Part shown: one piece after another, positions 17,165 through 26,925 of the stretch
Numbering within the stretch: position 1 is the first letter of the stretch
How the letters are laid out: each line of letters begins with the position of its first letter
Assembly: GCA_905221605.1 (NCBI GenBank)
Contig: CAJNDS010000735.1
Coordinates: 5,001 to 35,000, forward strand
Direction of reading: 5' to 3'
Length of the DNA stretch: 30,000 bases
Origin: Symbiodinium natans
Taxonomy: Eukaryota; Sar; Dinophyceae; Suessiales; Symbiodiniaceae
The notes under the pieces: generated by a model
Database searches by the model: none
Seen by the model: only the letters and a program-made list of their open reading frames with translations
What the model was told of the DNA's origin: nothing
Position numbers and translations under genes: made by a program

Positions 17165-17230
17165 GTTACGCCAAGATCTGCGATTTCGGGCTGGCGAAGT
17201 TCTCGCTGGGTCGCTGCCATACCTTCTGCG
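17165..17230 (+). CDS. AGC-type kinase, DFG / activation loop exon
   Basis: The frame reads GYAKICDFGLAKFSLGRCHT then FC. DFG binds the ATP magnesium. T-F-C-G is the AGC activation-loop motif, whose Thr is normally phosphorylated by an upstream kinase. Acceptor CAGAG, GC donor (TGCG|GCAACC), phase 1. Confidence 0.92.
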
Positions 17231-17571
17231 GCAACCTCAGAAGACAGGCTTAAGCCCCTAAACCCTATACCCGAAACCCGAAACCCCAAACCCCGAAACC
17301 CCGAAACCCCGAAACCCCGAAACCCCTAAACCCCTAAACCCCTAAACCCCTAAACCCCTAAACCCCTAAACCCCTAAACCCCTAAACCCCTAAACCCCTA
17401 AACCCCTAAACCCCTAAACCCCTAAACCCCTAAACCCCTAAACCCCTAAACCCCTAAACCCCTAAACCCCTAAACCCCTAAACCCCTAAACCCCCCCTAA
17501 ACCCCCAAACCCCTAAACCTATGCGTGTCCTCACCCCGAAGCCCTGAGCCCCAGTGAGTGCCCACTCTGAG
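17231..17571 (+). repeat. GC-AG kinase intron dominated by CCCCTAAA
   Basis: About 22 almost perfect copies of the 8-mer CCCCTAAA at 17320-17495, preceded by CCCCGAAA copies at 17290-17320. The 8-mer block is far more uniform than the 7-mer arrays around it. Confidence 0.85.
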
Positions 17572-17627
17572 GTGGGACGCCGGATTATCTGGCACCAGAA
17601 GTGGCGGACATCGAGGGCTACACAAAG
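17572..17627 (+). CDS. AGC-type kinase, APE exon
   Basis: In phase with the DFG exon: G-G-T-P-D-Y-L-A-P-E-V-A-D-I-E-G-Y-T-K. The P+1 loop and A-P-E are intact; one extra Gly stands before T-P-D-Y compared with most AGC kinases. The GC donor is AAAG|GCATTT. Confidence 0.92.
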
Positions 17628-18048
17628 GCATTTGGAAGCGAGATGGGGGGCCTCTTGGTATCAGCAAGGTTATACGTACCCTAAACCCTAAACCCTAAAC
17701 CCTAAACCCTAAACCCCAAACCCTAAACCCCAAACCCGAAAATGGGACCAGAGTTATAGCCCTACTTCGAGCTACCCATGAACCTCCAAGCTGGAGAGAT
17801 TTTACTGTCGGTTTCTCGGCGGACCAAAGTCCCAGTCACCAAAAAAGCAGCGCGGCCATTTTGGGGTTTAGATTTTGGGGTTTAGGTTTTACTCAACTCC
17901 CCCCCCCCCCCCCCCCAAAAAAAAAAAAAAAAACAAGAAGAGGCTTTTTGCCTATACTGAGATGACATTAGGGTGTTCTTGCCTTTGGCCCACCCCCCCC
18001 CCCCGTAAACCCCTAAACGCCTAAAACCCAAAACCCCGAAAGTGTCAG
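17628..18048 (+). repeat. GC-AG kinase intron with CCCTAAA array and a family-2 element end
   Basis: CCCTAAA units at 17679-17738, then GTTATAGCCCTACTTCGAGC and CTACCCATGAACCTCCAAG (to 17790), the right end of family 2. A run of about 19 C followed by about 18 A lies near 17900-17933. Confidence 0.75.
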
Positions 18049-18122
18049 GCCGTTGACTGGTGGTCCCTGGGCATCCTTGTCTATGAGCTGATGGTGGGTG
18101 ACACTCCCTGGGAGTGGCTTGG
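18049..18122 (+). CDS. AGC-type kinase, helix F exon (DWWSLG)
   Basis: The frame reads AVDWWSLGILVYELMVGDTP then WEWL. D-W-W-S-L-G is diagnostic of the AGC group. The proposed GC donor at 18123 (CTTGG|GCCGG) gives the phase needed by the next exon; the frame stays open to 18129, where GT is an alternative. Confidence 0.9.
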
Positions 18123-19033
18123 GCCGGATGTTGGGTTTAGGGTTTAGGGTTTGGGGTTTGGGGTTTAGGGTCTAGGGTTTAGGGTTTAGGGTTTAGGGCT
18201 TCACGGTTTAAGGGTTTAGGGTTGTGAGGGTTAGGGTTCAGGGGTTTAAGGGTTCGGGTTTGGGGGTCTAAGGGTTTAGGGGTTGGGGTTTCAGGGTCAG
18301 GGTGTGGGGGTTTAAGGGTTTGTGTTCCGGAATTGAGGATTCAGGTTTACGGGTTCAAGTTCCAGCGCTTCGGGGTTTTGGGGCCTGGCCCCCAAAACCC
18401 TGTGCTTCCGCTGAACATCCAAGACCCTCCCCTAGTACCTGATGCCCGAACTAAACCCCAGACGCCAAAAAAAAAGAAGAATCTGCGCTCACCCTACGTT
18501 AAGCCCCTCAACCGTGAACCCCAAACCATGCCTTTCACTCCTAAACTCCAAAACCCTAAGCCCTAAACCCTCAACCCTGCAACACCTTGAGCCGCAAAAA
18601 AAAGCCCCCAAACCCTAAACTCCGAAACCCTAAACCCTAAACCCTTTAAACCATAAGCCGCTGCACCCTGCGACTCTAAACCCTGAACCCGTAAACCTGG
18701 AGGCCCTTCAACCCGCAAGCTCTGAAAACCCTGAATCCTTGAAGCCTCCGGCCCTAAACCCTAAACCCTAAACCCTAAACCCTAAACCCTAAACCCTAAA
18801 CCCTAAACCCTAAACCCTAAACCCTAAACCCTAAACCCTAAACCCTAGACCCTAAACCCTAAACCCCTGAGCCCCTAAACCCTAAAACCCTTAAGCCCTG
18901 GAACCCTCGAGCCCTCAAGAGCCCTTGAGCCCTTCAACCCTGAACCCCCAACCCTAAACCTTAATGCCTAAACCCCCAACCCTAAACCCGAATCCCTAAA
19001 CCCTAAACCCTGAACCCTTAAACCCATCGAAAG
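18123..19033 (+). repeat. Kinase intron, G-strand at the 5' end then long C-strand array
   Basis: TTTAGGG units at 18133-18200 decay towards 18350. CCCTAAA units fill 18555-18680 and 18746-18870 and decay to 19025. No other signal is seen. Confidence 0.8.
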
Positions 19034-19058
19034 GTCTGCAGACCCCTTCGAGCCCAGG
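19034..19058 (+). CDS. AGC-type kinase, 25-nt exon before helix G
   Basis: In the phase set by the helix F exon the bases read S-A-D-P-F-E-P-R. An acidic D-P-F/M is usual at this place (for example D-E-D-P-M). AG at 19033, GC donor at 19059. Confidence 0.5.
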
Positions 19059-19294
19059 GCTCGGTGCATGTGAATGCTCGCGGGTTGCGCAGGGTTTAGG
19101 GTTTAGGGTTTAGGGTCTAGGGTTTAGGGTTCAGGGTTTAGGGTTTAGAGTTTAGGGTTCAGGGGGTCAGGGTTCAGGGAGTTTGGGGAAGGGGGTTAGG
19201 GGTGTGTTGGGGTCATGGGGTTGAGGGAGTTTAGGGGGTTGGAGCTTCGGGTTGCGCCGCCCTGGGAAGTAGTGCTTGGCCCCCAGCTCGGCAG
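19059..19294 (+). repeat. GC-AG kinase intron with TTTAGGG
   Basis: G-strand units with TCTAGGG and TTCAGGG variants at 19090-19175, then G-rich sequence to the acceptor GCTCGGCAG. Confidence 0.6.
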
Positions 19295-19314
19295 TATGCC
19301 GATCAGTACTGGAG
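19295..19314 (+). CDS. AGC-type kinase, 20-nt helix G exon
   Basis: TAT GCC GAT CAG TAC TGG AG gives Y-A-D-Q-Y-W-R. It takes phase 0 and gives phase 2, so that the next 9-nt exon continues W-R-I-V-R. The donor is GC (GGAG|GCCCC). Confidence 0.45.
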
Positions 19315-19662
19315 GCCCCACGTGTAGCCAGGGAAGCTTCGAGTCTTTGTGTCCAGAGCTTCGGGTTTCTCTGGAGGTTTGGTGGTTTGGTTTTTGGAGT
19401 TTCAGGATGTTGGAGGTTTAGGTCTAACATGGGTTTTAGAGGGTTCATGGTTTGGGGGTTTTGGGGGGCTCAGGGTTTTGAACATTGGGACGCTGAGGAC
19501 CTCACTGGGCTTGGGCTTGGGGCGGTTCAGGGGTCTTCGGGGGTGCAGGTTTGGGGCAGAAGTGGCAGGCCAAAACCCTAAATCCTGAACCTCAACGTTC
19601 CTGGCCGCTACCCCTCCCCCCCGCCCCCACCCCCCCTCTCCCGCGCCCAACCTGCTCAAAAG
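19315..19662 (+). repeat. Kinase intron, G-rich degenerate repeats then pyrimidine tract
   Basis: Diverged GGTTTGGGG and GGTTTAGG sequence runs to 19565. A strong C/T tract at 19606-19648 leads to AG at 19662. Overlapping open frames on both strands here are not supported as genes. Confidence 0.5.
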
Positions 19663-19671
19663 GATTGTGAG
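19663..19671 (+). CDS. AGC-type kinase, proposed 9-nt micro-exon
   Basis: G ATT GTG AG between AG at 19662 (after a long pyrimidine tract) and a GA donor. It joins W-R to V-G-G as W-R-I-V-R-V-G-G, matching the usual I-x-x-I-x-x-G before F-P. Short but consistent in phase on both sides. Confidence 0.45.
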
Positions 19672-20159
19672 GATGGGCAAGAAAGGCGCTGCTGGTTGGG
19701 CTTCAGGGGCACCTATTTTCAGCGTTTAGGGTTTTAGGGTGATCGGTGGTTCCCATTCTCACTCCTGTCGCAAAGTGGTACGGGGCCACCCATGCTACTG
19801 CCCTCAAGCTTTCTAGGCTTGAAGGGCTCAGGGTGCAGGGACTCGATACTTCAAGCTTTGGGGTTGAGAGTCGTTTGGGGGTTGGGGGGGGGGGGGTAGG
19901 GGGGGAGGGGAGGTGGCTCTATTCGGGCCTCAGGTTTCAGTGACTTGGCCTCTCAACCTGGGTGATGCTCAGCCTTGTTTGGGGTACTGTCAACCCTTCA
20001 CATGACTTTAGGGCTTCGTGCTGCAGAGTTTTCGGGGGTTTCGCCCCTAAAGCAATAACCTCTAAAACCGCCAAGCCCGTCTTTAAGGGGTTTAGGGTTT
20101 AGGGCTTATATGTATATATTTCCATCAGAAGAACCAAACACAATGTAGGATCGCATGAG
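19672..20159 (+). repeat. GA-AG kinase intron with few TTTAGGG units
   Basis: TTTAGGG pairs at 19724-19740 and 20089-20105, a GGGGGTTGGGGGGGGGGGGT run near 19880, otherwise unique sequence with no gene recognised. Confidence 0.6.
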
Positions 20160-20179
20160 GGTTGGAGGAAACTTTCCAC
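20160..20179 (+). CDS. AGC-type kinase, 20-nt exon (GGNFP)
   Basis: G GTT GGA GGA AAC TTT CCA C reads V-G-G-N-F-P and continues R across the junction. F-P after a gly-containing turn is standard before helix H. AG at 20159, GT donor at 20180; phases fit both neighbours. Confidence 0.6.
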
Positions 20180-21119
20180 GTGGGGAACCGAGTGGTCCGT
20201 CTGCGCAACCTGTCATTTGGGCCACCCCCAGCTTGGGACCCTAAAGCCTAAATGCCCTAAAGCTCAAGCTGTTCAGGGTTGAGGGTTTAGTTTGGGGTTT
20301 AGGGTTTAGGGTTTAGGGTTTATAGGGTTTAGGGTTTAGGGCTTAGGGTTTAGCGTTTAGGGTTTAGGGTTACCCTTTCTGGGGGTCCCTTTAAGGGGAT
20401 TCTATTCTGGAGGGTGTAGAGAAGGGGAAACCCTATTTTGGGAGATACCCACTTAGGACCCTAAATGCCCTAAAGACTCTGAACCCTAAAACCGAAACCT
20501 TAAACCCTAAGCCCTCGACCCTAGACCCTAAACCCTAAACCCGAAACCCTAAAGATAGAGCCCGAAACCCATCTGGCCATGTGGGGGGCTTCCTCGAAGG
20601 GCTCGGGCGGCTGAAATGGCCCTTACCTGGCCTGGCCCCAAGCAGCCAACTTTGCTTGGGCATCTTGAGGCTTCTTGGGGTTTGCCCCAACCCTAAGCCT
20701 AAACCCTAAGCCCTAAGCCCTAAACCCTAAACCCTCAACCCTTGGGGTTTCAGGTTTTGCGAGCAGGGTTTCATGTGCCTGGACCAGCAATGCCGCCCAA
20801 ACCAAAAACAGCACTCGGGTTGCGTCTCTCGATTCCCTTCCTCCTTCCGACTCGCACTCCCACTCACTCGCCGTCGCAGTCTCGCTGCCTCTCGCTCTCT
20901 GCTTTCTGCAGCCGCATTATAGGGGTCGGAATAGTTACTAGTAGTATTCCCTTATGGCCCCTGCAAAATCATACTATAATAAGCCCCCCAAACAATCTTC
21001 TGATTATTCAGGCTCCTACATTATGTTCCTTTTCGGTCTCATGGTCGGTGTCGACTGCAGGCTGCAAGCCCCGTAAGCCCTAAGAGTTTAAGAGTCCCGC
21101 AACAAACCGTGTGCCCGAG
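20180..21119 (+). repeat. Kinase intron with G- and C-strand repeats and a MITE
   Basis: G-strand units at 20270-20373, C-strand at 20460-20560 and 20690-20740, and a TATAGGGGTC element at 20918-21020. The frame at 20742-21083 crosses the element and is not supported. Confidence 0.75.
20918..21020. mobile_element. MITE-like element, TATAGGGGTC family
   Basis: Left end TATAGGGGTCGGAATAGTTA, right end GGCTCCTACA (the inverted repeat with two changes). Shares GGAATA and the AATCATACTATAATAAGCCC segment with the copy at 26237. Confidence 0.6.
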
Positions 21120-21157
21120 GCCTTTGGAAAGACTTCGTCCAGGACCTATGCCAGGCC
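21120..21157 (+). CDS. AGC-type kinase, helix H exon (DFVQDLC)
   Basis: In phase with the preceding exon: L-W-K-D-F-V-Q-D-L-C-Q-A. D-F/L-I/V-x-x-L-C/L is helix H of AGC kinases. The GA donor GCC|GAGACG in phase 0 gives A-P-T-S-R-L-P with the next exon. Confidence 0.75.
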
Positions 21158-22257
21158 GAGACGCAAAGGGTTCGCAGTTGAAGGTGTCAAGCGTTTAGGG
21201 GATGAGGCTGCAACCCTAAACCCTAAAGCCTAAACCCCAAATATTAAACCCGAAACCCGAAAGTTTTTACTTTTTAGATGGGCGATTGTTGTAATCTATT
21301 TTATGGGCTTCTCTTTTTGCCCAATTTTCTATTCCAAAAACCCCTCGTAATTTATTCTGAAAATGCAATGGGGAAAAAGACACCTTAATTCTATCACAGG
21401 TGCATGCGTCTTTTCCTTGTAATCATAATATTATTACCAGCGAAGTAAATGAGCTCTGTTAATCTAGTTTGTGCATGAACGAAGCAACAAAAGTACGCGC
21501 GTGCAATTTCCTCACAGCCTTTTTTGCACGCATTTGCAACATTCATATATTTAGAATCCTGTAAATATTAATTCGGGGTCTTTTTACCATGTTAATGCAC
21601 CCTAAACCCTAAATAAACAAGAGTCCGGGGGTTTAGAAGCCCCTGAGGTTGCTTCGACGACCTCATGGTATAAGAACTTCTGGGCTGAAATTAAAGGTCC
21701 GTTTGTGCGGGGGGGTGGGGGGTGGGTTTAGGGTTTAGGATTTAGGGTTTAGGGTTTAGGGGACTTTCTTAATTATGGAGATTCCATCATTTCTTTGGGG
21801 GTACGAACCCCCACTTCTTGAAACTCCACAAAGGCCTGCACATTGAGTTTAGGGTTTAGGGTTTAGGGTTAGGGTCTGGGGTTTAGCGTGTACGCTCTCG
21901 GGTTTAGGGCCATGACGGTCGCAGTTCAGAGCCTGGCTCAGGCCCAAGTTTAGGGCCATGATGGTCGCAGTTCATCAAAACCCTGCCTAGCTCAGGCCTA
22001 AGCCCGCATGAGCGGCAAGGTCTCAAGGCAGGGCTTACAACAATGGGTTTGGGGTTTAGGGTTTAGGGGTTAGGGTTCAAGGACCCAATATCCCAAACAA
22101 CCCTAAACCCTAAACCCTACACCCTACACCCTGAACCCTGAACCCTAAACCCTAAACCCTAAACCCTAAACCCTAAACCCTAAACCCTAAACCCTAAACC
22201 CCAAGCCCTAAACCCTAGACCCTGAACCAAGCCCATCGGTTGCCCGTCCAGGTGGAG
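21158..22257 (+). repeat. Kinase intron, GA-AG, mixed unique and telomere-like sequence
   Basis: C-strand units at 21211-21262 and 22098-22230, G-strand at 21725-21763 and 21845-21890. A run of AT-richer unique sequence lies at 21265-21600. GTTTAGGGCCATGAcGGTCG-type sequence is duplicated in tandem at 21898-21990 (period about 50 bp). Confidence 0.75.
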
Positions 22258-22277
22258 CCCACGAGCCGGCTGCCTCT
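22258..22277 (+). CDS. AGC-type kinase, 20-nt RLP exon
   Basis: CCC ACG AGC CGG CTG CCT CT gives P-T-S-R-L-P-L with the next exon. R-L-P/G after D-P-T-x is the end of the catalytic domain (the Arg that salt-bridges APE). AG at 22257, GT donor at 22278. Confidence 0.65.
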
Positions 22278-22788
22278 GTCGGGCGGCTCAGGAAAATTCG
22301 CGTTGCTTGCAGGATTTAGGGTTTAGGGTTTAGGGCTTAGGGTGTAGGATTGAGGGTTTAGGGCTGAAGGTTCATGTGCGTTCTAAAGGGGGCTATCAGA
22401 ACCCTAAATCAGGCTAGAACCGATTTGTAATGGCCTAAGTAAGGCTGAACTATAGTTTCCCCTACTTACAACCCTGAGTAAGGCTAGAACCATAGTTCTT
22501 AGATGTTCGTGTTGTGCCTTTCAAAAAGGGTACTCTTCACATGAAAAATGGGTTGTCACAAACCGGAAAAACCTGACATATTCCATCCCAAGGTAGTTTT
22601 GGGATTTCGTTGGTGTCGTCAAATCTAAACCCTAAACCCAGCAGTCTGGATGGCTCTTCGATCTCCATGGCCTATGCTGCTTGCTCATCCACCCGGCCGA
22701 AAAGTGGGAGTGCTCGAAAAAAGGGCAGCATTTCGTTCCTCTTTAAACTCAGTCTATGTTTATTTTTGTGTGCCTGAGGTACGACCGA

Positions 22789-23190
22789 AAAGTGGGAAAA
22801 TGTCAGGTTTTAGTGGGAAAATGTCAGGTTTTAGTGGGAAAGTATCAGGTTGCACTGGGGAAATGGTGGGAAATGTTAGGTCAGGTCAGGTTGAGGCCAC
22901 AAAATGTGAGGATGTAATTATCAATGAATGTGTGGGAAAAGGTCAGGCTGCAGTGGGAAAATGTCAGGCTGTAGTGCTGCGAACACTGCTTGCCCAGGTT
23001 TGCACACCCGATGTCCGATTTGTGAAAGCACCCTCAGTGTGATTTGTGCGACGAGAAATTGCCTTCACTGATGGCGATTATGTGTTTTCCAGATGATGCA
23101 TTTGTCAGGTTTTGTTGGGCTTTTGTCAGGTTTTGCTGTGTTTTTGTCAGGTTTTGTTGCGTTTTTGTCAGGTTTTGGTGGGGTTATGTT
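22789..23190. repeat. Two minisatellites sharing GTCAGGTTTT
   Basis: 22789-22990 repeats GTGGGAAAATGTCAGGTTTT (about 21 bp, with decayed copies). 23097-23190 repeats TTTTGTCAGGTTTTGTTG (21-22 bp, four copies). Both carry GTCAGGTTTT, so they may descend from one unit. Confidence 0.8.
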
Positions 23191-23283
23191 TGTACATACA
23201 AACACCTGAAGAGACCCCAAAAAAGAGTACATGGACGCAAATCCCTGAATAGTGACCCTGCTTACTTGTAGGTACCCACGAAC

Positions 23284-23495
23284 CCAAACCCTAAACCCTA
23301 AACCCTAAACCCTAAACCCTAAACCCTAAACCCTAAACCCTAAACCCTAAACCCTAAACCCTAAACCCTAAACCCTAAACCCTAAACCCATAAACCCTAA
23401 ACCCTAAACCCTAAACCCTAAACCCTAAACCCTAAACCCTAAACCCTAAACCCTAAACCCTAAACCCTAAACCCTAAACCCTAAACCCTAAACCC
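23284..23495. repeat. CCCTAAA array, about 30 units
   Basis: Nearly perfect 7-mers with a single CCCATAAA interruption near 23388. Confidence 0.95.
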
Positions 23496-23669
23496 TGGAG
23501 TACACAACGTCATGGGGGCCCTCGATTTTCGACTGTTTCTTGCTTCATGACTTCAGTCCGGACGGTCAAGCTAAAGCTGCCTGTGCAGAATCTTCAAAGG
23601 AAAAAACTACAGAAGAGCCTCTAAAACGAATGGAGGCCCAAACCTTCGCCATTCACCCATGTTTTCTGA

Positions 23670-23968
23670 AACCCTAAACCCTAAACCCTAAACCCTAAAC
23701 CCTAAACCCTAAACCCTAAACCCTAAACCCTAAACCCTAAACCCTAAACCCTAAACCCTAAACCCTAAACCCTAAACCCTAAACCCTAAACCCTAAACCC
23801 TAAACCCTAAACCCTAAACCCTAAACCCTAAACCCTAAACCCTAAACCCTAAACCCTAAACCCTAAACCCTAAACCCTAAACCCTAAACCCTAAACCCTA
23901 AACCCTAAACCCTAAACCCTAAACCCTAAACCCTAAACCCTAAACCCTAAACCCTAAACCCTAAACCC
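23670..23968. repeat. CCCTAAA array, about 42 perfect units
   Basis: The longest and purest array in the window, about 300 bp with no interruption seen. Purity suggests recent growth. Confidence 0.95.
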
Positions 23969-24281
23969 TTGCAGGGATTGTTTGGGTTGGGATCCCGATT
24001 CCCCGTAATTCCGCTTAGCAAGGGCTCGGGGGCTTAGGGAGGTTTCAGAGGCCCCCAATTCCGGCATGACGTTGTAAGGGTTCTAAGAAGGGTTTGAGGG
24101 TTTGACCGCCGCCTCTCTACGGTGCAGTCGAGATCACACTGAAACCTAGACCCAGCCCTAAACCCTAAACCCTAAACCTCAGCCTCAAACCTAGACCTAG
24201 CATGTGTGAGGGTGGGGGGTAAGGGGTGGGGTTAAAGATAAACCCAAAGCTCATTCAGAAGCCATATGCCTAGACATCTAC

Positions 24282-24520
24282 ATCTATATATCTATATATC
24301 TATATATCTATATATCTATATATCTATATATCTATATATCTATATATCTATATATCTATATATCTATATATCTATATATATATATATTTATATATTTATA
24401 TATATTTATTTATATATATTTATTTATATATATTTATATATATATATATATTTATTTATTTATTTCTATTTCTATTTATATTTATATTTATATTTATTTG
24501 TTTATTTATTTATTTCTATG
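24282..24520. repeat. TATATATC microsatellite grading into TTTATATA and TTTAT
   Basis: An 8-bp unit TATATATC repeated about 11 times to 24375, then TTTATATATA and TTTATTTA runs. The open frame through it (YIYISIYLY repeats) is a by-product. Confidence 0.9.
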
Positions 24521-24739
24521 TGCACATGTAAATTAGGAGCACTGCCTGTGGCTCACACGAAGCTGGAGAGCCTTCACTTGGAGGTCTCTGGTCAGAAGCA
24601 GGTTCAGCCTTAGAAGGGTTTGGGTTTATAGAGGTTTGGGGTTTAGGGCTATAGGGTGCTTATGTCCAGGCTTGCAGTTAACAGCATAGGCGCAAATGCC
24701 ACCGGCTTAGGGTGAGGACGGAAAAAAGGCTTATTCAGA

Positions 24740-24935
24740 TTAGTAATCTTAGTATTGATATTGCCATGATGATTATTGTTTTTGTCATTACTACAAAGAT
24801 TATGATTGTTATTGTCATGATTATTGATATTAATGTTGGTCTTGTTCTTCTTCTTATTGTTGTATTTCTATACACACATAGAAATATACATATATATATA
24901 TATGTGTCTACACATATATTCATGTATACTGTACA
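24740..24935. repeat. ATT/TTG-rich tract ending in TATATATA
   Basis: Low-complexity GATTATTGTTATTG sequence followed by TACATATATATATATG. Open frames on both strands come from the bias. Confidence 0.7.
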
Positions 24936-25931
24936 CACGTGAAAACACACGAGGGTTCCAGCGACTCCTCCATTCACCTTCGGCCTTCGTTCAGGGTGTA
25001 GGGCTTAGGGTTCAATCCAACGCGTAGATGAAACGGACCTCCTTGTGTCGAAAGCATGATGCCATGGAAGCGTTGCACTTTGATGGTGGCTTAGGGGCCT
25101 CTTCGACAATCTGCGTAAGAAGTCCCTCCTGGGACCCCAATTTAGGGTTTAGGGTTTAGGGTACAAACCCCCATATGTTTGAAGACCCAGGTCATCTTCA
25201 GCATGGTGTTAGTCTTCCGAACGAGGGCACCCATCTCCGCGATGTTTCTTCAAAGACGGAGCGGGGTACATATTACAGTAGGGCTGTCACACCCCAAACA
25301 CTACAGGGCGTACATCCGAAGCTCGAAACTAGGGCAGAGCAAAAGATCCCAAGAGCTACTCAACGAATCCGCCTCGTTTGACCTTTGCGGCTACAAGCAT
25401 CCCAACAACTGGGTCCTCAAGTTCTTAAGCAACTTAAACAAAGTTGCCGTAGTGTGGCTACATTAGTAAAAAATAGGCATAGTTATTGATTATATGCTTA
25501 TGTGTGTACACCACCTTACCACATGCTAGGTTCTTTCATACCATGAGGATGTGTATTCCCAATACCTGGCATAGCTTGCTTTGGGGCGTTTTCATTTGAA
25601 GGTCCTGTGAGGGTATTGAGCTGCAAGGGGACAGGTTTAGGGTTTAGGTTTTAGTGTTTAGGGTGCAGGGTTTATTATAGGGTTCTTAAGGGAGGGGGAG
25701 GTTCATGGGGGGCAGGTACCTAGACAACCTTAGGGAAGCTTAGGGAGCCTTGGGGAGTAGTGGGGGAGCATTGGGGAGTGGGGGAGCATTGTGGAGTGTT
25801 GGGGAACCTTGGGTAATCCCCCTCAAACCCCCTCCCTCAAGGACCCTATAAGTTTATTGCACAGCCCAACCCTAAACCCTGAAACCCCTAACAAACCCTA
25901 AACCCTAAACCCAAACCCTCTTTCGACCGAG

Positions 25932-25980
25932 GCGCCGTGGTGGCATGGCCAAGCTGGAGCAGCACTATTGGTTTCAGAAG
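25932..25980 (+). CDS. AGC-type kinase, last catalytic exon (RGG...HYWF)
   Basis: In phase with the RLP exon: L-R-R-G-G-M-A-K-L-E-Q-H-Y-W-F-Q-K. G-G followed by x-x-L/I-x-x-H-x-W-F is the AGC signature closing the kinase domain. AG at 25931; a GA donor at 25981 (AAG|GAGCCT) in phase 0 avoids the in-frame stop at 25990. Confidence 0.8.
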
Positions 25981-26236
25981 GAGCCTTACTAGATTTAGGG
26001 TTTAGGGTTTGGGGTTTAGGGTTTACGGTTTAGGGTTTCTCTATGGCCAGCCAAGTTCCCAAGCCACAAGCCCCAGGCCCTAACCAGCCTGGGTACCAAT
26101 TTTTTGGGTGGATGTCGGAATTTCCTTAAACCCTAAACCCTAAACCCTAACACGAAACCCCAAACCCCAAACCCTAAACCCTAAACCCCAACCCCTACCC
26201 CCTCTTGCATGGGCCTGGAACATGGGAATGGGGCAA

Positions 26237-26325
26237 TATAGGGGTCGGAATAACTCCCTTGTGGTCCCTTTAGAATCTTACTGTAATGACCCACAAAACC
26301 TGTTCTAATTGTGAAAGCCCCTATA
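26237..26325. mobile_element. MITE-like element, TATAGGGGTC family, 89 bp
   Basis: Left end TATAGGGGTCGGAATAACTC, right end AAGCCCCTATA. The shortest copy, with TATA at both outer ends. Confidence 0.7.
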
Positions 26326-26677
26326 TTACGGGGTTTAGGTCTTAGAGCTCAAGTCACATGTAAGATCGCCATGTATAGTATATTCGTTACATGGCGGCTG
26401 CTCTTTCGCAGGGGTATTCAGCATTCCAGGCGAACCTACCTATCAATCATACGAAAGCTCCTCTACAAAAGCCATGTGGCCAGCACTTGAGGTCAGGCAG
26501 AGGGGATGTGCAGTCACCCAAAATGACGAGGATGCCGCGCATGCACGAGTGTCCCAGTGGCAGTCCTATGACGCTCTCAGTGTCTCGATGTCTTTGTGGG
26601 GGTCAGTTTACTTTTTTTTTCTCTGGATGTCGGTTAGGAAAGTGCCACATTACTGGGGGGATAGGCGTCAGCCCATA

Positions 26678-26925
26678 CATGTATAGTATATATCTATATA
26701 TATATATATATTTATATATTTTTTCAATCCTTATATTTATATTTATATTTATATTTATATTTATATTTATACTGATCTTGATATTGATATTGATATTGAT
26801 ACTGATATTTATACTTATATTTATGTTTATACTTGTATTTATAGTTACATTTCCATTTCTATTTATTTGTTTATTCATACTTATGTGTGTGTATATACAT
26901 ACACATATATATATATATATATATA
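26678..26925. repeat. TTTATA / TTGATA / TA microsatellite
   Basis: Six-bp units TTTATA then TTGATA and variants from 26735 to about 26880, and (TA)n at 26903-26925. It ends exactly where the mitochondrial fragment starts. Confidence 0.85.

Larger units (their letters stand above)
22278..25931 (+). repeat. 3.65-kb kinase intron with the longest CCCTAAA arrays
   Basis: Contains G-strand units (22315-22370), two minisatellites (22789-23190), two long pure C-strand arrays (23284-23495 and 23670-23968), a TATATC microsatellite and an ATT-rich tract. The frames at 22650-23271 and 25175-25466 are open but carry no recognisable domain. 25640-25860 has GGGGAGCATTGGGGAG-type short repeats. Confidence 0.7.

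Noticed and set aside
17842-17862. A possible dinoflagellate spliced-leader sequence (GCCATTTTGG)
   Set aside because: Only ten bases match the leader core; the following bases turn into TTTAGGG and no donor or leader RNA structure is present.
24266-24613. A frame encoding YIYISIYLY repeats, suggestive of a membrane or surface protein
   Set aside because: It is the translation of a TATATATC microsatellite.
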